A DNA stretch of 6,760 bases, taken from NCBI GenBank assembly GCA_017543165.1, contig JAFYGL010000039.1:1-6760 (forward strand). Reading direction: 5' to 3'. This document shows positions 1 to 5,613 of this stretch, in pieces; position 1 is the first letter of the stretch, and each line of letters opens with the position of its first letter. The stretch comes from Victivallales bacterium. GTDB lineage: Bacteria > Verrucomicrobiota > Lentisphaeria > Oligosphaerales > Oligosphaeraceae. The notes under the pieces are model-generated. The model was not told the DNA's origin, ran no database searches, and worked only from the letters and a program-made list of their open reading frames with translations. The position numbers and the translations under genes are program-made.

Positions 1-1
1 T

Positions 2-33
2 CTCTGCGTTAAAAACACAGCGCCTCTGCGTTA
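2..33. repeat. 10-bp direct repeat at window edge
   Basis: CTCTGCGTTA occurs at 2-11 and again, exactly, at 24-33, 22 bp apart. The second copy covers the gdhA stop codon. It may be the edge of a longer dispersed or tandem repeat that continues to the left of the window, which cannot be seen here. Confidence 0.4.
11..32 (-). terminator. possible intrinsic terminator of the gdhA operon
   Basis: Read on the minus strand, the sequence AACGCAG, loop AGGCG, CTGTGTT can form a 7-bp stem (one G-U pair), and the T run at 15-11 forms the end of the stem and continues it. The stem begins inside the gdhA TAA stop codon. It is short and the T run is only five long, so termination strength is uncertain. 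Confidence 0.4.
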
Positions 34-1401
34 GAAGCCCTGGGCCTGCATTGCCTCGGCGACCTTGGTGAAGCCTGCGATGTTGGCGCCCACCACGTAG
101 TTGCCCTTGAAGCCGTATTCCTCCGCTGCTACGTAGGCATTGTCATGGATGGCCTTCATGATTTCGCGCAGCTTTTCGTCAACCACCTTGGCGGACCAGA
201 GCAGGCGTTCCGAGTTCTGGGACATTTCCAGGCCTGACGTTGCCACGCCGCCTGCGTTGGCGGCCTTGCCTGGCGCGTAGAGGATGCCCGCCTTAAGGAA
301 GCAATCCACTGCCTCTGGCGTCGAGGGCATGTTGGCTCCTTCCACCACCAGGCCGCGGCCGTGCTTGATGAGGTATTCTGCATCGCCGCCGTCCAGTTCG
401 TTCTGCCTGGAGCAGGGGAATGCGCAGTCGATCTTTTCAGGAATCTGCCATGGACGCGCATTGGGAACGAACTTGGCACCTGGAATCTTCTGGTAGATTT
501 CGCTGATTTCGCCACGGGCGATTTCCTTGTGCTGCATGATAAAGCGCACATCGTTCTCGGTCATGCCGTTTTCAACGAAGATGACGCCGGAACGGTCGGA
601 AAGTGATACCACCTTTGCACCCAAGGTGAGCAGTTTCAGCGCCGCATAAGAGGCCACGTTGCCCGCGCCTGAAATTGCACAGCTCTTGCCTTCTATCTTT
701 TCTTTCTTGACGGCCAGCATGTTCTCTGCAAAATAGACTGCGCCGTATCCCGTTGCCTCTGGTCTGATGAGGGAGCCGCCGAAGGAGAGCGCCTTACCAG
801 TGAGGACGCCGCTCCACTCGTTGTTGATGCGGCGGTACTGCCCGAAGAGGTAGCCGATTTCACGCCCGCCCACGTTCATGTCGCCAGCGGGAACGTCTGT
901 ATTTGGGCCGACGTGCCTTTGCAGTTCCAGCATGAAGCTCTGGCAGAAGCGCATGACTTCCAGGTCGCTGCAACGGAGGCCTGGCGTGTGCGGGCTCTGC
1001 TTGGGATTGAAGTCGGAGCCGCCCTTTGCGCCTCCCAGCGGCAGTGTGGTGAGGGAGTTCTTGAAGACCTGCTCGAATGCCAGGAATTTCAGCACGCTGA
1101 TATTGACTGTGGGGTCGAAGCGGAGACCGCCCTTGTATGGCCCGATGGCGGAACTGTACTGAACGCGGTAGCCCCTGTTGATCCTGATGTGACCCTTGTC
1201 ATCCATCCATGGCACGCTGAACACGATTATGCGTTCTGGCTCCGAAAGCCTTTCAAGAATTGCGCTTTCCTCATATTCGGGATGCCTGTCCAATACGGGG
1301 TTCAGGGTTGTCATGACTTCCTGCACTGCCTGCAGAAACTCTGGCTGGTCGCTGTTCTTACGCCTGACATCCTCTAGAACCCGTTCAATGTAATTGTCCA
1401 T
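31..1401 (-). CDS. gdhA: glutamate dehydrogenase, hexameric, probably NADP-specific
   Basis: This cytoplasmic enzyme catalyses reductive amination of 2-oxoglutarate with ammonium to give glutamate. The 456-residue protein aligns end to end with the roughly 450-residue hexameric class. The substrate-site lysines are K90 (GPYKGGLRF) and K114, and the catalytic lysine is K126 (LGGAKGGSDF). The catalytic aspartate is D174 (VPAGD), S389 matches the conserved glutamate-binding serine, and the Rossmann loop is GAGNVA at 245-250. ATG 1401 is preceded by AAGGAG (1413-1418). The gene is second in an operon, 54 bp after the GXGXG gene, and probably shares its sigma-54 promoter. An oddity is about eight extra residues between K126 and D174 (around residues 134-145). 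NADP preference is inferred from overall family resemblance. Confidence 0.96.
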   Translation of the reverse strand: MDNYIERVLEDVRRKNSDQPEFLQAVQEVMTTLNPVLDRHPEYEESAILERLSEPERIIVFSVPWMDDKGHIRINRGYRVQYSSAIGPYKGGLRFDPTVNISVLKFLAFEQVFKNSLTTLPLGGAKGGSDFNPKQSPHTPGLRCSDLEVMRFCQSFMLELQRHVGPNTDVPAGDMNVGGREIGYLFGQYRRINNEWSGVLTGKALSFGGSLIRPEATGYGAVYFAENMLAVKKEKIEGKSCAISGAGNVASYAALKLLTLGAKVVSLSDRSGVIFVENGMTENDVRFIMQHKEIARGEISEIYQKIPGAKFVPNARPWQIPEKIDCAFPCSRQNELDGGDAEYLIKHGRGLVVEGANMPSTPEAVDCFLKAGILYAPGKAANAGGVATSGLEMSQNSERLLWSAKVVDEKLREIMKAIHDNAYVAAEEYGFKGNYVVGANIAGFTKVAEAMQAQGF

Positions 1402-1455
1402 TTGTGCTTTTTCTCCTTGTTGAAATTGACGTGGTATTCAATATAGTCGTTGTGT

Positions 1456-2004
1456 TTATGCCGCTGTTATCTTCACGAAATTCTCCACAGCCTCGCTCCA
1501 GTTCTCCAGTATGGAAAGCGCCTTGGGCGAGCCAGTGAGGTGCGCATGCTCCTCCACCAGTGACTTGAGATGCTCTGCTTCTTGCGATGAGGCTTCAATG
1601 CGGTGCAGAGAGAGTCCGCCGCCTGCAAGTCCTGCATTTCCGCCATACACATACACGCAACCGCCAAAGAGGCCTTCTGCAAAGTTCTTGCCTGGCTCGT
1701 CCAGGATGAGCACTTCTCCTCCAAGCATTTCAGAGCAGCCGTGGGAGCCTATGGCATCTGCCACGAATGTAATCCCTGAAACCAGGCCGCTGCCGAAATA
1801 GTCGCCTGCGACGCCAGAGAAATGCACCTTCATCTTGTCATTCGGCAAGGTGGAGGTCCCGTATTTGCTGGAGACTAAGTCTGCAAGTTTCCTGCCTGCA
1901 TGGTGGTCGTCCGCCGTGATGCTGCATTTTACAGTGCGGCTGGGATGGCAGGTGGAGGGCATCAGCAGTGGAAGTAACTCCCTTTCATCATAGTTCATGT
2001 TCAT
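1456..2004 (-). CDS. stand-alone GXGXG protein, like the C-terminal domain of glutamate synthase large subunit
   Basis: The 182-residue protein resembles the GltB C-terminal right-handed beta-helix. It has a pre-helix segment with AGRKLADLVSSKYG (36-49) and glycine-rich turns GVAGDYFGSGLVSG (64-77), GSHGC (86-90), LGGEVLILDEPGKNFAEGL (95-112) and GGCVYVYGG (114-122). The helical tail EEHAHLTGSPKALSILENW (151-169) is typical of the GltB C-terminus. Compared with GltB, several helix coils are missing between residues about 77 and 86. There is no amidotransferase, FMN or iron-sulfur region, so it cannot be a complete glutamate synthase; in GltB this domain is structural. A TTG at 2040 would give 194 residues, but it lies just upstream of the predicted transcript start. 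ATG 2004 has GGAG (2013-2016) eight bases ahead. Placement before gdhA suggests a role with glutamate dehydrogenase or ammonia assimilation. The exact function is unknown. Confidence 0.85.
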   Translation of the reverse strand: MNMNYDERELLPLLMPSTCHPSRTVKCSITADDHHAGRKLADLVSSKYGTSTLPNDKMKVHFSGVAGDYFGSGLVSGITFVADAIGSHGCSEMLGGEVLILDEPGKNFAEGLFGGCVYVYGGNAGLAGGGLSLHRIEASSQEAEHLKSLVEEHAHLTGSPKALSILENWSEAVENFVKITAA

Positions 2005-2012
2005 CTTCTTTT

Positions 2013-2016
2013 CTCC
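2013..2016 (-). promoter_or_regulatory. Shine-Dalgarno site that selects the ATG at 2004
   Basis: GGAG lies eight bases before ATG 2004 (minus strand reads GGAGAAAAGAAGATG). It favours this ATG over the upstream in-frame TTG at 2040. Confidence 0.8.
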
Positions 2017-2049
2017 ATTTTGGGGCGAAAATGCCCGCAAGAAACGAGT

Positions 2050-2067
2050 AGCAATTGGTGTGCCAAT
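2050..2067 (-). promoter_or_regulatory. sigma-54 (-24/-12) promoter of the GXGXG-gdhA operon
   Basis: The minus strand reads TTGGCACACCAATTGCT, which fits the consensus YTGGCACRN4TTGCW at every fixed position and in spacing. The -24 GG is opposite 2063-2064 and the -12 GC is opposite 2051-2052. The predicted start is near 2039, giving a leader of about 35 nt to ATG 2004. Transcription would require RNA polymerase with sigma-54 and an ATP-dependent enhancer-binding protein; one is encoded divergently 400 bp away. Confidence 0.85.
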
Positions 2068-2073
2068 TTAATG

Positions 2074-2234
2074 AAGGGACCAAAGGGACTTAAGGGACCA
2101 AAGGGACCAAAGGGACGAAAGGGACCAAAGGGACGATAGCAAGAGCATTTGGTAAGTCCCTTAAGTCCCTTAAGTCCCTTAAGTCCCTTTGGTCCCTTAA
2201 GTCCCTTTGGTCCCTTAAGTCCCTTTGGTCCCTT
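2074..2234. repeat. inverted array of 9-bp repeats (GGGAC x7 / GTCCC x9)
   Basis: The left arm has GGGAC at 2076, 2085, 2094, 2103, 2112, 2121 and 2130, exactly 9 bp apart, joined by CAAA, TTAA or GAAA. After a unique 21-bp centre (2135-2155), the right arm has GTCCC at 2156, 2165, 2174, 2183, 2192, 2201, 2210, 2219 and 2228, joined by TTAA or TTTG. The outer arms 2074-2107 and 2201-2234 are perfectly complementary over 34 bp, so a very long hairpin or cruciform is possible. The array lies between the leftward sigma-54 promoter and the TTACA boxes. Confidence 0.97.
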
Positions 2235-2269
2235 TGCAGTTGCATAATTGTAAAGCCAGTGTATATTTC

Positions 2270-2375
2270 TTACAATTTCTGTAATAGGCTTGCTTTCAAT
2301 CTTACATTTAGCGTAATAAATTTGGGCTATTTACAAAATATCCTGTTTTTTGCGCAAGACTTACAAAAAATGTTA
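2270..2375. promoter_or_regulatory. four phased TTACA boxes, candidate enhancer (UAS) array
   Basis: TTACA starts at 2270, 2302, 2331 and 2361, with spacings of 32, 29 and 30 bp, close to three helical turns. The first is a perfect TTACA-N5-TGTAA palindrome (2270-2284). The second (2302-2316, ending CGTAA) and the fourth (2361-2375, ending TGTTA) each have one mismatch. The third is a half-site only. Box centres are about 38 to 129 bp upstream of the predicted rightward start and 238 to 329 bp upstream of the leftward start. Binding by the adjacent Fis-HTH regulator is inferred. Confidence 0.6.
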
Positions 2376-2379
2376 AACA

Positions 2380-2395
2380 TGGCATGAAAATTGCC
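2380..2395 (+). promoter_or_regulatory. sigma-54 (-24/-12) promoter of the regulator-hisH-hisF operon
   Basis: TGGCATGAAAATTGCC has GG and GC at the exact sigma-54 spacing and matches TGGCACRN4TTGC except for T at the sixth base. The predicted start is near 2406, giving a leader of about 54 nt to ATG 2460. The fourth TTACA box ends five bases upstream of it. If real, the regulator probably controls its own synthesis. Confidence 0.75.
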
Positions 2396-2459
2396 TAGTC
2401 TATGTTTAATATGCTTTAAGAAATAAGGTTGGAGTTTAGTTTAACTGGCAAGAAAAACA

Positions 2460-3974
2460 ATGACTGCGAATGTATTGACAGAGATATTGGTGCTCCAGGA
2501 GATAACGAAGGCGGTGGTGCGCGAGAGGAATGTAAGGCTGCTGCTGGAGGAGGTCCTGGAGATATTGTCCCGTCGAATGAACATGGTGCGCGGCACGTTT
2601 GCTTTGCTGGAGGGGGACGAGTTGCGCATCGAGGCGTCCGCCCGCATGTTGAATGCGGAGGAGCGTGTGCTTGGGCGCTATCACATAGGGGAGGGCATAA
2701 CAGGCCTGGTTGCGAAGACAGGCAAGTCGGAGGTTGTGCCCGATGTGCGCAAGGACAAGCGTTTTCTGAACAGGACTAGGAGCCGCAGCCTGAAAGAGCA
2801 GATATCATTCATTTGCGTGCCTCTGATACATCTTGGGCAGGTGGTAGGCACCTTGTCTGTTGACCGTGAGATACACACCAATGCGGCCTCTCTTGCGAGG
2901 GACGTGGCATTTTTGGAGATCATTGCCAACATCACCGCCGAGGCGGCGGCGGTATTCCGCGAGGAATGTGCCGAGAAGGAGGCGTTGCAGGACGAGAACA
3001 GGTATTTGCGCAGCATAATCCCCAGTGATCCTGGGCAGTTCGTGGGCAATTCCAAGATAATGCGCATGGTGTATGAGCAAGTGCGGCAGGTTGCGCCCAG
3101 CGACGCCACGGTTCTGATTCGCGGCTCCAGCGGCACGGGAAAGGAACTTGTGGCACGTGCGATACAGCGTTTTTCCACTCGGAGCAACGAGCCCTTCGTT
3201 GTGCTTAACTGCGCGGCCTTGCCTGAGGCGCTGGTGGAATCCGAGTTGTTCGGCCACGAGCGAGGCGCGTTCACCGATGCACGCGACCGCCGCATAGGCC
3301 TGGCGGAGGCGGCTGACGGCGGCACTTTGTTCATGGACGAAATTGGCGATTTGTCCGTTGCGGTACAGGTGAAACTGCTGCGCTTCCTCCAGGAGCGCAC
3401 GTTCTCCAGGATTGGCTCCAACGAGCAACTGCACAGCAATGTGCGTTTCATCGCCGCCACCAGCCGCAACCTGGAAGAGCTGATGCACAAGAAGCAGTTC
3501 CGCGAGGACTTGTACTACAGGTTGTCGGTATTTCCCATTGTTCTGCCTGACCTGGCGGAACGGACGGAGGACATTTTGCCGCTGGCGCAGCATTTCCTCT
3601 CCAGGATGTGCGAGAAGTACGGCAAGAACATAACGCGCATATCCTCTCCTGCGGCAAACATGCTGCAGTCCTACTCCTGGCCAGGAAACGTGCGTGAATT
3701 GGAGAACTGCATCGAGAGGGCGGTCATCACTGCGCATGACGACTGCATCAGGGGGTACAACCTGCCACCCGCCTTGCAAAGCCCGGACTATGCGGAGGAG
3801 ATTTTCTCGTCGGACGGGCAGCAGACGCTGGAGCAGCAGGTGCTGACCCTGGAGAAGCATATAATCGAGAATGCGCTCAGGCGCAATGACGGCAACAGGA
3901 CGGCGGCGGGCAGGGAGCTGGGGCTCTCTCCTCGCATGATGAATTACTATATCAACAAAGTGGGTCTAAAATGA
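2460..3974 (+). CDS. NifA-like sigma-54 enhancer-binding transcriptional activator (GAF, AAA+, Fis-type HTH)
   Basis: This 504-residue activator is expected to remodel sigma-54 polymerase using ATP. The N-terminal GAF domain (about 10-165) has the NifA-type segments LLLEEVLEILSRRMNMVRGT and GEGITGLVAKTG. A short linker helix precedes the AAA+ domain (about 194-425): Walker A GSSGTGKE (222-229), sigma-54 loop GAFTDA (269-274), Walker B TLFMDE (289-294), arginine fingers R348 and R354 (FREDLYYRL), and sensor II GNVREL (409-414). A Fis-type HTH ends the protein (GNRTAAGRELGLSPRMMNYY, 478-497). There is no receiver domain. The loop is normally GAFTGA, so D273 is unusual. No strong Shine-Dalgarno is close to ATG 2460; GGAG at 2431-2434 is too far. 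The frame has a stop at 2442-2444, which limits alternatives. The NifA label is by family only; no nif genes are visible. Confidence 0.93.
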   Translation: MTANVLTEILVLQEITKAVVRERNVRLLLEEVLEILSRRMNMVRGTFALLEGDELRIEASARMLNAEERVLGRYHIGEGITGLVAKTGKSEVVPDVRKDKRFLNRTRSRSLKEQISFICVPLIHLGQVVGTLSVDREIHTNAASLARDVAFLEIIANITAEAAAVFREECAEKEALQDENRYLRSIIPSDPGQFVGNSKIMRMVYEQVRQVAPSDATVLIRGSSGTGKELVARAIQRFSTRSNEPFVVLNCAALPEALVESELFGHERGAFTDARDRRIGLAEAADGGTLFMDEIGDLSVAVQVKLLRFLQERTFSRIGSNEQLHSNVRFIAATSRNLEELMHKKQFREDLYYRLSVFPIVLPDLAERTEDILPLAQHFLSRMCEKYGKNITRISSPAANMLQSYSWPGNVRELENCIERAVITAHDDCIRGYNLPPALQSPDYAEEIFSSDGQQTLEQQVLTLEKHIIENALRRNDGNRTAAGRELGLSPRMMNYYINKVGLK

Positions 3975-4543
3975 GTTTGATTGCGATAATCGACTATGGC
4001 GCGGGCAATTGCACCAGTGTGAGCAATGCCTTTGCAAGCCTTGGTGTGAAGAGCGTTGTCACCAAGGACGTGGATGTGATAGACAATGCGGAATACGTGG
4101 TTTTTCCAGGCGTTGGCGCAGCCCGCAAGGCAATGGAGAACCTGGTTTCCTCTGGACTGGTGGACACAGTGAAGCGCGCCGCCAATTCTGGGCGTCCGTT
4201 CCTGGGCATTTGCCTGGGTATGCAGGTGCTGTTCGAGCATTCCGAGGAGGACGGCGGCGTGGATTTGCTGGGACTTCTGCCTGGCAAGGTAAGGCGTTTC
4301 CCCGATGTGCCAGGATACAAGATCCCCGAGATGGGCTGGAACCAGGTGAATGGGGACAAGGACTACTATTTCGTGCATTCGTATTACGCTGAATTGTGCG
4401 AATACACGATTGGCACCACGGAATATGCAGGCGTCAAGTTCACCAGCGCCGTGCGCAAGGGCAATTTGATAGCATATCAATTCCACCCCGAAAAGTCGGG
4501 CAAGACAGGCTTGGCATTGCTTAAGGAGTTTTTAGGATGTTGA
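3971..4543 (+). CDS. hisH: imidazole glycerol phosphate synthase, glutamine amidotransferase subunit HisH
   Basis: HisH hydrolyses glutamine and passes ammonia to HisF for synthesis of imidazole glycerol phosphate and AICAR (histidine pathway, linked to purines). The class I amidotransferase features are complete: oxyanion PGVG (46-49), nucleophile C81 in GICLGMQ, YFVHSYY (133-139), and H172 with E174 in QFHPEKSG. At 190 residues it is slightly short. The segment between GWNQV and YFVHSY is only about six residues, some 14 fewer than in typical bacterial HisH, and the usual PHMGWN/PHIGWN reads PEMGWN (E120). Its ATG overlaps the regulator stop codon as ATGA, and its end overlaps hisF by 7 bp, so both joints suggest translational coupling. 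Confidence 0.93.
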   Translation: MSLIAIIDYGAGNCTSVSNAFASLGVKSVVTKDVDVIDNAEYVVFPGVGAARKAMENLVSSGLVDTVKRAANSGRPFLGICLGMQVLFEHSEEDGGVDLLGLLPGKVRRFPDVPGYKIPEMGWNQVNGDKDYYFVHSYYAELCEYTIGTTEYAGVKFTSAVRKGNLIAYQFHPEKSGKTGLALLKEFLGC

Positions 4544-5307
4544 CAAAGAGAGTTATACCTTGCCTGGATGTACGCGGCGGGCGTGTCACAAAGGGCGTGA
4601 AATTCCAGAACAACGTGGATTTGGGCGATCCAGTGGAAATGGCCGTGGAATATTCCGAGGGCGGCGCCGACGAACTGGTGGTGTATGACATCACCGCCTC
4701 CGCTGAGCATCGTCCTATTGACATCGGCATGGTCAAGGCTGTCGCCACTTCTATCCACATTCCATTTGCCGTTGGAGGCGGCATTTCCTGCATCGCGGAT
4801 ATGGAGCGCGTCATTCTTGCAGGGGCGGAGAAGGTTTCGGTGAATTCCCTGGCGATACGGCAGCCAGGCATCATTTCAGAGGGCGCGGCTGTATTCGGGC
4901 GGCAGTGCATTGTGCTGGGCATGGACCCAGTGCGCAATCCCGCCTGCCCCAGCGGTTTTGAGATAACCATGCGCGGCTTCCGCGAACATACTGGAATGGA
5001 GGCCCTGGAATGGGCTCGAAAGGCAGTGGACCTGGGGGCAGGGGAGATTGTGGTGAATTCCGTGGATGCGGACGGCACGCGCCAGGGCTTTGAACTAGAG
5101 ATAACGGGGCTTATCGCCCGCAGCGTAAATGTGCCCGTGGTGGCCTCTGGCGGTGCAGGTTGCCCGCAGCATCTGGTGACTGTCTTCCAGGAGGCCAGCG
5201 CAGACGCCGCCATCGTGGCGGGCATGCTGCACACTGGCGATTATACTATCGCCCAGATCAAGCAGGTAATGCACGACGCTGGCATCCCCACCCGAATGAG
5301 TTTCTGA
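4537..5307 (+). CDS. hisF: imidazole glycerol phosphate synthase, cyclase subunit HisF
   Basis: HisF is the (beta/alpha)8 barrel that uses ammonia from HisH to convert PRFAR to imidazole glycerol phosphate and AICAR. The 256-residue length is normal. The catalytic aspartates are D11 (IPCLDVRGGRVTKG) and D130 (VLGMDPVRN). Phosphate-binding glycines are in VGGGI (79-83), DADGT (177-181) and ASGGAG (203-208). ATG 4537 has AAGGAG (4523-4528) eight bases ahead, inside the end of hisH, and overlaps hisH by 7 bp. It is the last gene of the operon, with a palindromic element downstream. No other his genes are in the window, so histidine genes are scattered or continue elsewhere in this genome. Confidence 0.95.
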   Translation: MLTKRVIPCLDVRGGRVTKGVKFQNNVDLGDPVEMAVEYSEGGADELVVYDITASAEHRPIDIGMVKAVATSIHIPFAVGGGISCIADMERVILAGAEKVSVNSLAIRQPGIISEGAAVFGRQCIVLGMDPVRNPACPSGFEITMRGFREHTGMEALEWARKAVDLGAGEIVVNSVDADGTRQGFELEITGLIARSVNVPVVASGGAGCPQHLVTVFQEASADAAIVAGMLHTGDYTIAQIKQVMHDAGIPTRMSF

Positions 5308-5401
5308 TTTGGGGCCTGCGCGGCACTCCGCGAGGCACGATTATCCGCGCGGCCATTGGCCGCGCGTCAGGATGAAGGTAGCTCCATAAACGGGCAAACA
5401 A

Positions 5402-5447
5402 CAATGTTCCCGCAAATCTGGCGTTCGCTAGATTTGCGGGAACATTG
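5402..5447. repeat. 18-bp inverted repeat (hairpin) inside the element
   Basis: CAATGTTCCCGCAAATCT (5402-5419) and AGATTTGCGGGAACATTG (5430-5447) are perfect complements around a 10-base loop that can itself pair partly (GCG/CGC). The left arm can pair equally with tandem copies two and three, and best (21 bp) with the third at 5510-5530, so alternative folds exist. Confidence 0.9.
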
Positions 5448-5530
5448 CTGCCTGCACAACAGGGCGCCCAGATTTGCGGGAACATTGCTGCCTGCACAAC
5501 AGGGCGCCCAGATTTGCGGGAACATTGTTG
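5430..5530. repeat. 40-bp tandem repeat, two full copies plus a partial third
   Basis: Units 5430-5469 and 5470-5509 are identical over 40 bp, and a third copy from 5510 matches for 18 bp before diverging. Each unit starts with AGATTTGCGGGAACATTG. The remaining 22 bp is the same in both copies, so this is a simple tandem duplication and not a repeat-spacer array. Confidence 0.97.
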
Positions 5531-5613
5531 CGTACCAGCATTTAGTTCTACCTTCATCCTGACGCGCGGCCAATGGCCGCGCGGAGCAGCGTGCCGCGCA
5601 GGGCAACGTGCCG

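Larger units (their letters stand above)
5344..5585. mobile_element. 242-bp palindromic element with perfect 38-bp terminal inverted repeats (MITE-like)
   Basis: Positions 5344-5381 and 5548-5585 are perfect 38-bp inverted repeats. Each contains its own palindrome, CGCGCGGCCA and TGGCCGCGCG around one central base. The inside carries an inverted 21-bp pair (5399-5419 with 5510-5530) and a 40-bp tandem repeat. No transposase fits inside and no clear target duplication is seen. The whole gene-free gap 5308-5613 between convergent hisF and the acyltransferase gene is this structure, so it may also end transcription from both sides, although there are no T runs. A non-autonomous transposon-like or extragenic palindromic repeat is the best description. 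Confidence 0.65.
5315..5602. repeat. outer 12-bp inverted repeat flanking the palindromic element
   Basis: CCTGCGCGGCAC at 5315-5326 is the exact reverse complement of GTGCCGCGCAGG at 5591-5602. These lie outside the 38-bp inverted repeats, at unequal distances (17 bp on the left, 5 bp on the right). They could be an older outer end of the same element, or part of the hairpins that end the two convergent transcripts. Confidence 0.6.

Noticed and set aside
1456..2004. FwdC or N-methylglutamate synthase GXGXG subunit
   Set aside because: The C-terminal LTGSPKALSILENW tail is typical of glutamate synthase, and no formylmethanofuran or amidotransferase partner genes are nearby.
2005..2040. Longer GXGXG protein starting at TTG 2040
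   Set aside because: The predicted transcript start is near 2039, so the TTG would be outside the mRNA, and ATG 2004 has a well-placed GGAG.
2290..2317. Sigma-70-type promoter (TTGCTT ... TAATAA)
   Set aside because: The -35 and -10 matches are weak and expected by chance in AT-rich DNA. The sigma-54 site explains the gene better.
2805..3860. Long antisense open frames opposite the regulator gene
   Set aside because: The plus-strand protein has all the family motifs throughout this span. The minus-strand frames show no recognisable domain.
3971..5307. Sugar-amidating HisH/HisF paralogues of surface polysaccharide clusters
   Set aside because: Both catalytic aspartates and normal HisF features are present and there are no sugar-modifying genes around. 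True HisHF fits better.
5430..5530. CRISPR-like array (18-bp repeat with 22-bp spacers)
   Set aside because: The two full 'spacers' are identical, so this is a 40-bp tandem duplication. No cas genes are present.
5356..5562. Small open frames across the repeat element on both strands
   Set aside because: They exist because the repeat units are read through in frame. They lack ribosome sites and give only repeated peptide patterns.
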